Shown one piece after another: positions 15,908-23,293 of a stretch of DNA of 48,078 nucleotides (positions within the stretch are counted from its first letter, which is position 1; the number at the start of each line of letters is the position of its first letter). Source of the DNA: Spirochaetales bacterium (GTDB lineage Bacteria > Spirochaetota > Spirochaetia > Sphaerochaetales > Sphaerochaetaceae); contig JAQYHB010000044.1 in the NCBI GenBank assembly GCA_028722305.1, positions 1 through 48,078 on the forward strand, given 5' to 3'. A model generated the notes under the pieces. That model made no database searches and was not told where the DNA came from. It saw nothing but the letters and a program-made list of their open reading frames with translations. A program made the position numbers and the translations under genes.

Positions 15908-16548
15908 CTGGTGGCCTCCTTCGGAGCGGTAATCAGGCCGATCAATGCCTTGAATGCCGGCAGCAGATAGCCCATCAGCAGCAAAGCTCCCGCAGCCAGC
16001 GTCATGACGCGACACGGGGTGGTATGCAGGATGGGAACATTGATCACACCATCCCACCCTCCGATTGGGAAGAGCGTGATGGTTCCGGCGCCCAGCACCT
16101 CGCGGATCAAGGCGATGACCGTCAGGTTCATCGTAAGTCCCATGCCCATGCCAAGTCCGTCAAGGGCACTGTCCAAAACGCCGTGGCTGGAAGCGAAAGC
16201 TTCGGCGCGGCCGAGGATGATGCAGTTGACGACGATCAGCGGCAGGTAGACGCCAAGGGAGGCGTACAACGAGGGGACATAGGCCTCGAGCAGCATTTGC
16301 AGCAGCGTCACCAGCGTAGCGATGATGACGATGTAGGCAGGAATGTGGATGGAGGCCGGAATGCATTTCCGGCAAAGACTGATGATGATGTTGCTGAAGA
16401 AGAGGACGAAGATGACTCCCAGCCCCATACCGATTCCATTCGCCACCATCGTGGTGGTTCCCAATGTCGGGCAAAGGCCAAGCAGGACGATGAACGTCGG
16501 ATTCTCGCGGAAGAACCCCTTGGTGAACTCTTTCACATGACCGCTCAT
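15904..16548 (-). CDS. rnfE: Rnf complex membrane subunit RnfE
   Basis: This 214-residue inner-membrane protein is the RnfA homologue of the complex, with about six helices. The conserved Cys pair lies in 'LLGLCPTLGTTT' (about residue 26) and 'VVNCIILGRAEAF' (about 111). Both are expected ligands of the intramembrane iron-sulfur centre shared with RnfA. The start at 16548 forms an ATGA overlap with rnfG; the longer upstream frame lies within rnfG and is not likely used. Confidence 0.96.
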   Translation of the reverse strand: MSGHVKEFTKGFFRENPTFIVLLGLCPTLGTTTMVANGIGMGLGVIFVLFFSNIIISLCRKCIPASIHIPAYIVIIATLVTLLQMLLEAYVPSLYASLGVYLPLIVVNCIILGRAEAFASSHGVLDSALDGLGMGMGLTMNLTVIALIREVLGAGTITLFPIGGWDGVINVPILHTTPCRVMTLAAGALLLMGYLLPAFKALIGLITAPKEATR

Positions 16549-17117
16549 TTCGCACCTCCCTTCTGGATCACATAGGTTGATCCGTACGCGATACACTTGC
16601 TGACACCACCGAAGGTCACGGACGCACCGCTGATCGCGTCGGAGTCAGCCTTGGAGAGCATGCTCTTGCTGGTCGGAACCGGCTTGTCGGCGGTACCCGT
16701 CCCCTTGAACTTATCCATGTACCAGTCCTCCTCGCTCTTCTTGCCCAGACCCGGAGTCTCGCTGTCGCTCAGCATCTTGGCGCTGATGACTTCCCCCGAG
16801 GTCAGGTAGGAGGCAAGCAAGGTGAACTCGCCGCCATATCCACTCCCCTTCAAGGTCAGGATGTATCCACCGACATCGTTCCCCTGGGACAGGACGTAAT
16901 AGCTGGCGACCATTTCGTCCCCGCTCACCAGGGTTTCGTCACCGATGGACATGCCGCCGGCCAGGGGCGCCAGAGCCTGGGTCTTGGTGGCCGCGTTGTG
17001 GCCCTGGATGACCGGAAGGGTGATCTTGTTCACCACGGAGAGAGCCAGCGAGCAAACCGCGCAGATAACCAGCAGGATGGCCCCGTAACGCAGGTTCTTT
17101 GCCATATCCTTGTTCAT
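16545..17117 (-). CDS. rnfG: Rnf complex flavoprotein subunit RnfG
   Basis: RnfG carries a covalently attached FMN on the outer face and links RnfD to the intramembrane centre. The 190-residue protein has one N-terminal membrane helix (about 11-30), then the FMN-binding domain. The flavinylation motif reads 'DAISGASVT', so the residue that usually bears FMN (Thr in SGAT) is Ser166 here. An ApbE-type flavin transferase would be needed; none is in the window. The ATG at 17117 overlaps the rnfD stop (ATGA), and the gene ends in an ATGA overlap with rnfE. Confidence 0.93.
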   Translation of the reverse strand: MNKDMAKNLRYGAILLVICAVCSLALSVVNKITLPVIQGHNAATKTQALAPLAGGMSIGDETLVSGDEMVASYYVLSQGNDVGGYILTLKGSGYGGEFTLLASYLTSGEVISAKMLSDSETPGLGKKSEEDWYMDKFKGTGTADKPVPTSKSMLSKADSDAISGASVTFGGVSKCIAYGSTYVIQKGGAK

Positions 17118-18196
17118 GCCTGAGCCCCCTTCTTTTCCGGCTTCACAAAGCCGAACTTCCGGTTCTTCACATATCTGTCGATGGTAGGGGTGACGATATT
17201 CATCATCAATATCGACACGGAAACAGCTTCCGGCATGGAGCCGAAATTTCTGAACAGGAAGGTGAAAAATCCACAACCGATACCGAAGATCACCTCACCC
17301 TTGTGGGTACATGGAGTGGTCACGTAATCGGTGGCCATGAAGAAGGCGCCGAGGAAGAGACCGCCGGTAAACAGCGGCATCAGCACCTCGCCATGGGCGA
17401 AACCGGCACCATGGGCAAAACCGCCAAAGAGCCAGTTCAGGATGGCGAAGCTACCAAGATAGGTGGCCGGAATGTGCCAGGTAATCACTTTCTTGTAGAG
17501 CAAGTAGATGCCACCGGCAAGGAGTAGCAACGAGCTGCCTTCACCGATACAACCGGCTATGTTGCCGAAAAAGGCGTCAACGGCATAGGGGCTGACATGG
17601 CACATGTCAGCGACCTTCGCGGCGAACTTGGTGAACGGATAGCCGTTGCCACCGAGGACATCGGTACTGGCAAGACCATCGACCAGGCGGGTCTTCAGGT
17701 AGGTAAGCGGAGTCGCTCCGCCGATCGCGTCAGCGCCAGAAGCCCGACCAAGCGCCCCGGGAAGGCGGAAGCTGCTCATCGCGCTGGTGAATCCGAAGAA
17801 GACGAAGACACGCCCCGCGATGGCGGGGTTCGCCCAGTTGGCCCCGAGTCCGCCGAAGCTCCACTTGGCAACCAGCATGGCGAAAAGGCCGGCGATGACC
17901 GGGATGTAAAACGGAATTGAAGGACTCATGTTCATGCCGACAAGAAGCCCGCTGAGGACGGCCGACCCGTCCCAGAGGGTCGACGGTTGTCTGGTCAGCC
18001 TGTCGCACAAGAGCTCCGCGAGGACGGTGGTGGCTACCGAGACGAGAAGGACGCACATCGCCCTTGGTCCATATGAATAGATTCCCCACAAGGCGGCAGG
18101 GAGCAGGGCGGCGCTGACCGTCCACATGATTGAAGCGGTATCCTGCCGGGAATGTACATGCGGCGAAGTCGATACCGTTAAAGTCGGTGCATTCAT
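17114..18196 (-). CDS. rnfD: Rnf complex membrane flavoprotein subunit RnfD
   Basis: RnfD is a polytopic inner-membrane subunit with covalent FMN, involved in electron transfer and ion translocation. The 360-residue protein has about nine to ten helices. The FMN attachment motif is 'DAIGGATPLT', with Thr162 as the expected flavinylated residue. Other family stretches are 'PSTLWDGSAVLSGLL' (71-85) and 'FFMATDYVTTPCTHKG' near residue 300. The start at 18196 overlaps the rnfC stop by ATGA; the open frame further upstream lies within rnfC. Confidence 0.95.
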   Translation of the reverse strand: MNAPTLTVSTSPHVHSRQDTASIMWTVSAALLPAALWGIYSYGPRAMCVLLVSVATTVLAELLCDRLTRQPSTLWDGSAVLSGLLVGMNMSPSIPFYIPVIAGLFAMLVAKWSFGGLGANWANPAIAGRVFVFFGFTSAMSSFRLPGALGRASGADAIGGATPLTYLKTRLVDGLASTDVLGGNGYPFTKFAAKVADMCHVSPYAVDAFFGNIAGCIGEGSSLLLLAGGIYLLYKKVITWHIPATYLGSFAILNWLFGGFAHGAGFAHGEVLMPLFTGGLFLGAFFMATDYVTTPCTHKGEVIFGIGCGFFTFLFRNFGSMPEAVSVSILMMNIVTPTIDRYVKNRKFGFVKPEKKGAQA

Positions 18197-19500
18197 TTCT
18201 TCTTCCTCCCCAGCTTCTTGCCGGTCTTGAAGGCCTGGACCAACGGGAGCCCCGCGGGACAACTGTAAGAGCAGCAGCCGCACTCCTTGCAGTCCATCAG
18301 GTCGTTCTCCATGGCCTCGGCATACTTGCTGTGGACAATCAGGCGGTAAAGCTTGTTCGGCGCCAGCCCGATTGGACAGGCGGCCAGGCATTTGCCGCAG
18401 TTCAGGCATGGCGTCTGGCGGATTTGCGGCTGCGCTTCCAAGGCGAGGATGCCGCTGGTGCCTTTGCATACCGGCGTGTCGGCGCTGAAAAAGGCGAAGC
18501 CCATCATCGGACCGCCACTGATCAGCTTCTCAGGCTCCTTGCTGTATCCGCCACAGAAAGAGATCAGGTCGCTGGCCTTCGCGCCAATCGGGCAAAGCAG
18601 GTTCTTGGGGTTCCTGACGCACTCGCCGGTGACGGAGACAACACGCTCGACCAATGGGCGGTGCAGCACAACCGCCTGGTAGATGGCGTAGCAGGTACCC
18701 ATGTTGCAGACCACAGCACCAACATCAAGGGGAAGCTTGCCCGAGGGAATTTCCCGGTCAAGCGTAGCCTTCAAGAGCTGCTTCTCGTCTCCCTGCGGAT
18801 ACTTCATCTTCAGGCCCATCACCTCGATATCCAGCCCTTCCCTGGCGATGATCTCCTTGCAATGGGCGATGGCGTCGGGTTTGTTCAGCTCGATACCGAT
18901 GATCACCCGTTTCGCGTGGGTGATCTTCTGGGCGATCAACGCCCCTTCCATCGCCTCTCGGGCATGTTCCATTTCAAGCCGATAGTCGGCGGTCAGGTAG
19001 GGTTCGCACTCTACTCCATTAACGACAACCGCCTCAACCTGCTTGTCGAGCGGGACGGAAAGCTTGACGTGCGTGGGGAAGGTGGCGCCACCCATACCCA
19101 CGACCCCATACTCCTTGATCTGGCCGAGAAGCTCTTTCGGGCTCTGCCCCTTCCAGTCATAGGTTTCTTCCGGCCATTCAGGCTGGCTCTCGTCCGGCCT
19201 GATCACATAGGCGTCGCACAGAACGCTGCTGGCAAGCCGTACAGGCCTGATGTCGGTGATGGTTCCGCTGACCGGGCTATGCACGTCAGCGCTGATGAAT
19301 CCCGCAGCCTCCCCGATTTTCTCACCCTTTTCGACATGGTCGCCTTTCGCCTTCAGGGCTTTGGCAGGCGCGCCGAGATGCTGGGACAAGGAAACGAGGA
19401 GCTCGCCCGGCAAAGGCAGAACCTCGATTGGTCTGTCCTTGCTGAGACTTTTTTTATCTGCTGGATGAACACCACCTTTCGTGAACGTAGGTGCTCTCAT
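18193..19500 (-). CDS. rnfC: Rnf complex NADH-binding subunit RnfC
   Basis: RnfC is the peripheral cytoplasmic subunit that reduces NAD+ (or oxidises NADH), with bound FMN and two iron-sulfur clusters. The 435-residue protein begins with a barrel-sandwich region ('GAPAKALKAKGDHVEKGEKI' area, about 42-62). A NuoF-like flavin/nucleotide fold follows, with 'GVVGMGGATFPTHVKL' near residue 130 and 'GVECEPYLTADYRLE' near 165. Two ferredoxin-type Cys groups, 'CLNCGKCLAACPIGL' (about 362) and 'CKECGCCSYSCPAG' (about 401), complete it. It is the first gene of the operon, order CDGEAB as in clostridial Rnf. AAAGGAGAG lies before the start, and a consensus promoter lies at 19534-19562. Confidence 0.96.
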   Translation of the reverse strand: MRAPTFTKGGVHPADKKSLSKDRPIEVLPLPGELLVSLSQHLGAPAKALKAKGDHVEKGEKIGEAAGFISADVHSPVSGTITDIRPVRLASSVLCDAYVIRPDESQPEWPEETYDWKGQSPKELLGQIKEYGVVGMGGATFPTHVKLSVPLDKQVEAVVVNGVECEPYLTADYRLEMEHAREAMEGALIAQKITHAKRVIIGIELNKPDAIAHCKEIIAREGLDIEVMGLKMKYPQGDEKQLLKATLDREIPSGKLPLDVGAVVCNMGTCYAIYQAVVLHRPLVERVVSVTGECVRNPKNLLCPIGAKASDLISFCGGYSKEPEKLISGGPMMGFAFFSADTPVCKGTSGILALEAQPQIRQTPCLNCGKCLAACPIGLAPNKLYRLIVHSKYAEAMENDLMDCKECGCCSYSCPAGLPLVQAFKTGKKLGRKKK

Positions 19501-19533
19501 GAATCACACTCTCCTTTCGATAAATCAACATTT

Positions 19534-19562
19534 ATTATATGACAACGGAATCGCATAAACAA
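19534..19562 (-). promoter_or_regulatory. Promoter of the rnf operon
   Basis: On the minus strand, TTGTTT (19562-19557), exactly 17 bases and a perfect TATAAT (19539-19534). Transcription would start near 19527, about 27 bases before the rnfC ATG. An inverted repeat lies just upstream (19573-19620). Confidence 0.7.
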
Positions 19563-19572
19563 CTGCAAAATC

Positions 19573-19620
19573 GTGCTGGTCATGCAACCAGACCAGCCTC
19601 ATTTTTAGCATGAGCAGCAC
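19573..19620. repeat. 13-base imperfect inverted repeat between divergent promoters
   Basis: The arms GTGCTGGTCATGC (19573-19585) and GCATGAGCAGCAC (19608-19620) pair at 12 of 13 positions around a 22-base centre. It sits directly upstream of the rnf -35 box and about 115 bases upstream of the promoter of the gene at 19771. It could be a regulator binding site; no T-run follows either arm, so it is not a terminator. A second, shorter repeat (CTGGT/ACCAG) nests in the left half. Confidence 0.5.
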
Positions 19621-19735
19621 TTTGCGCGAATTCATGTCCCATATGGTTTATCTGATGTGACAAAAACGAGGAATTCCGTGCATAAAGATTCTTTGTTTAC
19701 CTTTGCCTGCTTTCTTCCGGAACATGTTCGCCGAT

Positions 19736-19763
19736 TTGCAAATATCCATCCATATTGTATGAT
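19736..19763 (+). promoter_or_regulatory. Candidate promoter, apparently leaderless
   Basis: TTGCAA (19736-19741), a 16-base spacer and TATGAT (19758-19763), then seven bases and the ATG at 19771. The predicted start point falls on or one base before the start codon, and no Shine-Dalgarno sequence is present. Confidence 0.55.
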
Positions 19764-19770
19764 ACACTCT

Positions 19771-20631
19771 ATGAATCGTATATTCCGGTACCTCTTTTTC
19801 CAGATTACCAAGCCGAAAACGATGGCGTTGGTGGGGAAAAGCGGTACAGGCAAAAGTTTTCGTTCGAAAATCATCGCGGACCAGTACCACTGCCAGCTGA
19901 TCATAGACGATGGTCTCCTGATCAAAGGGGACCGCATCATCGCCGGCCGCTCGGCCAAGCGCGCCGAGAGCATGCTGGGAGCGGTGCGTTGCGCCGTATT
20001 CGGAGACGATGAGCACCGCGACGGCGTGGTCAAGGCGCTACGCCAGGAAAAGTACCGGAAGATCCTGATCATCGGTACCTCGGAGAAGATGGTGTTCAAG
20101 ATTTGTTCCCGTCTGGGGCTCCCCCAGCCGGAGAAGATCCTGCATATCGAGGATATCGCCACCAAGGCGGAGATCGAGGCGGCCATGCGAAGCCGCTACG
20201 CCGAGGGAAAACATGTCATCCCGGTACCCACCATCGAGGTGACGCGGAAATATCCGCAGATTGTCTATGACTCGCTGAAGGTCTTTCTGAAGAAGAAAAA
20301 GAACCCGGTCGCCCGCAACCAGAAGGAATATGAGAAGACAATCGTCCGTCCGGAGTTCAGCAAATACACCAAGGTGAGGATCAGCGACGTAGCCCTGAAG
20401 CAGATGGTCGCCCAGTGCCTGTCAGAGTTCGACAGCCAGCTGCAGGTGGTCGCGGTCAGCTCAATCGTCCGCCCGGAGGGCTACGTGCTGGCCATCAGGC
20501 TCCGCATGCCGTTGGCACACCAGATCGCCAGCACGCTGACAGAGCTGCAGGAGTTCATCGCGGACTCGCTTGAGAAGAGCAGCTCCATCTTCATCGCCTC
20601 GGTCTCGATCGAGATCGAGGAATGGGGATGA
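19771..20631 (+). CDS. P-loop NTPase fused to an Asp23/Gls24-like domain
   Basis: The 286-residue protein has a Walker A 'GKSGTGKS' at residues 22-29, close to the N-terminus, followed by 'LIIDDGLLI' and a hydrophobic strand 'KILIIGTSEKM' near residue 110. This is reminiscent of HPr-kinase-type P-loops, although the HPr kinase signature is not evident. After a Lys-rich linker (about 170-185) the last ~90 residues show the alternating pattern of Asp23/Gls24 alkaline-shock proteins, with 'VSSIVRPEGYVLAIRLRMP' in the middle and 'IASVSIEIEEWG' at the end. I know of no characterised protein with this combination. The start at 19771 fits the promoter; upstream Met codons lack support. It converges on pcnB with 7 bases between. 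Confidence 0.75.
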   Translation: MNRIFRYLFFQITKPKTMALVGKSGTGKSFRSKIIADQYHCQLIIDDGLLIKGDRIIAGRSAKRAESMLGAVRCAVFGDDEHRDGVVKALRQEKYRKILIIGTSEKMVFKICSRLGLPQPEKILHIEDIATKAEIEAAMRSRYAEGKHVIPVPTIEVTRKYPQIVYDSLKVFLKKKKNPVARNQKEYEKTIVRPEFSKYTKVRISDVALKQMVAQCLSEFDSQLQVVAVSSIVRPEGYVLAIRLRMPLAHQIASTLTELQEFIADSLEKSSSIFIASVSIEIEEWG

Positions 20632-20638
20632 CAGTCCC

Positions 20639-21862
20639 TTACAGGTCGTGCGCCTCGGCGCTTGTCTTCGGCTCCCCAGAGGGCGTGGCCACAGGGATGG
20701 ACGCCGGTCTCGCTCCACCGGCCGCTCGCTTTCTGCTACGGCGGATCGGGGCTCCCCGTTTCTGCCCGCCCCGCGCCTGGGGCCGGTTCTGTTTCACCAC
20801 CCGGTTCTTGGTCCGTGGAATCTTGTAGCCTTGTTCGTTGAGGATCGACCTGACGGCACCCTCGATCTCGTAGTTGGGGGGCGTCATCGGATTGACCAGC
20901 ACCTTGATTTGCCGGAAGACCTCGTGGAAGCGCTCTTCGCTGGACATTTCCTCCCTGCCGGAGAGGATCACCATCGGCTGGACCAGATACTTGATCTGCT
21001 CGGAAAGCGAGATATCCGGCCCTTTCCCGTTCTTGGCGTCCATCACCTTCTTGTCCAGGATGGTGAGACTTTTCCGCACCTCCGGATACTTGCAGTAGAT
21101 GCTGAAGCAGGGAAGCATGTAGACCAACAGTCCGTAGCGCTCCAATACCCTGAAGATCTCATAGGAATGGCCACTGGCCAGGATCTTGTTGGTCTCCTCG
21201 GTCAGGCGGCTGGTGGAGATCCGGCCAAGCTCGGTAGCGTACTTCTTGATTGCCATGCGAATGTCAAGGCGAAGCCGGAAGCCGGTGGTCACCGAGTACT
21301 TCAGGGCCCTGATCATCCGCACCGGGTCCTCGACAAAGGATTGGTCCAGAGGGATGATGCTGGTGATTCTGCGTTTGCGGAAATCGGCCATCGCGTTGTT
21401 GAAGTCCAAAAGTTGTCCGTTGACAGGGTTGTAATAGAGGGAGTTGATGGAGAAATCACGCCGCTTGGCGTCCTGGTCGACGCTTCCGAAGACATTGTTC
21501 GACCCGTCCTCCGCCGTCTCCCCGCTGCGGAACGTGGAACATTCGATGATCTTGTCACCGAAGACCAGGTGCACCAGCTTGAACCGGCGGCCGATGATGC
21601 GGGCGTTCCAGAACATCCGCTGGATCTGGCGCGGGCTGGCGCTGGTGGTGATGTCGAAGTCCTTGGGGACAAGTCCAAGCAACAGGTCGCGCACCGCCCC
21701 ACCGACCAGGTAGGCCTCGGCGCCGCTGTTCTGTAGCTTACGCACGGCCCAATAGGCGTCCTTGTCAATCATGTTGGGATTGATGTGGTGCTCTGCCGGC
21801 GTGTAGATTCTCGCGAAGGGAACGCTTCTCCCTTTCGTATCTTGTTTATATCTGATTAACAT
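20639..21862 (-). CDS. pcnB: Poly(A) polymerase I-type nucleotidyltransferase
   Basis: The enzyme should add poly(A) tails to RNA 3' ends, which usually marks them for decay. The 407-residue protein has the class II nucleotidyltransferase core: 'YLVGGAVRDLLLG' near residue 51, 'PKDFDITT' with the metal-binding Asp pair near 66, 'RRDFSIN' near 134 and 'EDPVRMIRALKYS' near 172. The PcnB-specific N-terminal 'RIYTPAEHHI' and 'IIGRRFKLVHLVF' support poly(A) polymerase over CCA addition. The C-terminus is a basic Arg/Lys-rich tail (about 350-395), as in PcnB. There is no HD domain, unlike the second enzyme of this class at 42598. An A-adding tRNA enzyme remains an alternative. Confidence 0.85.
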   Translation of the reverse strand: MLIRYKQDTKGRSVPFARIYTPAEHHINPNMIDKDAYWAVRKLQNSGAEAYLVGGAVRDLLLGLVPKDFDITTSASPRQIQRMFWNARIIGRRFKLVHLVFGDKIIECSTFRSGETAEDGSNNVFGSVDQDAKRRDFSINSLYYNPVNGQLLDFNNAMADFRKRRITSIIPLDQSFVEDPVRMIRALKYSVTTGFRLRLDIRMAIKKYATELGRISTSRLTEETNKILASGHSYEIFRVLERYGLLVYMLPCFSIYCKYPEVRKSLTILDKKVMDAKNGKGPDISLSEQIKYLVQPMVILSGREEMSSEERFHEVFRQIKVLVNPMTPPNYEIEGAVRSILNEQGYKIPRTKNRVVKQNRPQARGGQKRGAPIRRSRKRAAGGARPASIPVATPSGEPKTSAEAHDL

Positions 21863-21887
21863 CGCTTGCTCGAAAAGGTGTATCTAT

Positions 21888-21915
21888 TTCCAGAGTTAAG
21901 ATTTTCTGATATAAG
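21888..21915 (+). promoter_or_regulatory. Candidate extended -10 promoter of hisS
   Basis: TTCCAG (21888-21893) is a poor -35; after 16 bases comes TATAAG (21910-21915), preceded directly by TGA, making an extended -10 (TGnTATAAG). Start near 21922, leader about 40 bases. Confidence 0.4.
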
Positions 21916-21961
21916 GTTTGTAACACGAATCGAATCTGAATGACAACAGGAGCGCATTACC

Positions 21962-23293
21962 GTGCCTAACGGAAAAATCATAGAGCCACGCGTGCTCAAG
22001 GGATTCCGGGATTCCATGCCGGAGAACGAAATCAGAAAAAAGGCGATCATCGCGAAGCTGGAGGAGATGTTCTCCTCCTATGGCTTTGTGCCCATCGACA
22101 CGCCGGTGCTGGAATACACCGAGGTGCTTCTCGGCAAAGGTGGCGGCGAAACCGACAAGCAGATCTTCCACTTCAAGGACAATGGCGAACGCGAGGTCGC
22201 CATGCGTTTCGACCTGACCGTGCCCTTCGCCCGCTTCATGGCGGCGCACCTGAACGAGCTTCCCCTTCCCTTCAAGCGCTTCCACATCGACAAGGTGTGG
22301 CGGGGCGAGAACCCGCAGAAGGGACGCTTCCGCGAGTTCACCCAATGCGACTTCGACATCGTCGGCGTCGACAACGCGGAAGCCGATTTCGAGATCTTGT
22401 CGATGATGGATTCCTCATTCTCCATGCTCGGCATCCAGGGCTATACCTTCCACATCGCCCACCGCGGGCTGTTCAACGCCTTCCTCTCCCATCTTGGCGT
22501 CGAGGAGAAGGCTGTGGAAATCCTGCGCGAGGTCGACAAGCTCAGGAAGGTCGGCGCGGACGCGGTCAAACAGAGCCTGACCGAAATCACCTCGGACGCG
22601 GAAAAGGCCGAGGCAGTGATGCGCTTCATCACCAAGGAAGACCAGCAGGAACCATTCCTGGAGACATTGGCCCGGCTTGCCACGCTTGCAGGTGGTGAGA
22701 ACGAGCACACTGGCCGCATGCGGAAAATCTACGGATATCTGGAAAGCGCCCAGATCGCCAACCACTTCATCTATGACCCGTCGATCACCCGCGGACTGGA
22801 CTATTACACGGGAATCGTCTACGAGACCTTCCTTGATGGACTGGACCAGTTCGGCTCGGTCTGCAGCGGCGGACGCTACAACAATCTCGCCAGCCTGTAT
22901 ACCAAGCAGGAACTGCCTGGCGTCGGCTCCTCGATTGGTCTGGACCGCCTGATGGCGGCTTTGGGCGAGCTGGACAGCAAGATGCTGGGCGACAGCAGGG
23001 CCGCTGACGTACTGGTCATGGTGATGGACGAGGGTCTCAGGCCTTGGTACAACGGGCTTGCGACCCGGATGCGCCGCGCGGGGCTCCATGTCGACCTGTA
23101 CCTCCCCGAGGGGAAGAAGATGGGCGCCCAGTTCAAGTACGCCGAGCTCCAGCATATCCCCTTCGCCCTTACCTGTGGCGGCGATGAGCACGCCGCCGGC
23201 AAAGTTTCACTGAAGGATCTCCGTAGCAGGGAGACAAAGCAGATGATCACCCTTGACGAAGCGGTCAAGACCATCAAGGAAGGCTTGGCGTAA
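21962..23293 (+). CDS. hisS: Histidyl-tRNA synthetase
   Basis: The class II synthetase charges tRNA-His. The 443-residue protein shows the class II motifs: 'PRVLKGFRDSMP' at the N-terminus (here with 'RGxRD'-like spacing), motif 2 in 'KRFHIDKVWRGENPQKGRFREFTQCDFDIVG' (about 102-132), the histidine-binding 'RGLDYYTGIVYE' near residue 277 and motif 3 'GVGSSIGLDRLMAAL' near residue 320. A C-terminal anticodon-binding domain follows (about 345-440). The start is a GTG at 21962 with AGGAG 9 bases upstream. Its TAA shares its last base with the ATG of the helicase gene (TAATG). Confidence 0.96.
   Translation: MPNGKIIEPRVLKGFRDSMPENEIRKKAIIAKLEEMFSSYGFVPIDTPVLEYTEVLLGKGGGETDKQIFHFKDNGEREVAMRFDLTVPFARFMAAHLNELPLPFKRFHIDKVWRGENPQKGRFREFTQCDFDIVGVDNAEADFEILSMMDSSFSMLGIQGYTFHIAHRGLFNAFLSHLGVEEKAVEILREVDKLRKVGADAVKQSLTEITSDAEKAEAVMRFITKEDQQEPFLETLARLATLAGGENEHTGRMRKIYGYLESAQIANHFIYDPSITRGLDYYTGIVYETFLDGLDQFGSVCSGGRYNNLASLYTKQELPGVGSSIGLDRLMAALGELDSKMLGDSRAADVLVMVMDEGLRPWYNGLATRMRRAGLHVDLYLPEGKKMGAQFKYAELQHIPFALTCGGDEHAAGKVSLKDLRSRETKQMITLDEAVKTIKEGLA

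Noticed and set aside
19657..19770. N-terminal extension of the P-loop protein by 38 residues
   Set aside because: It would begin upstream of the promoter found at 19736-19763, lacks a ribosome binding site and looks unlike coding sequence.
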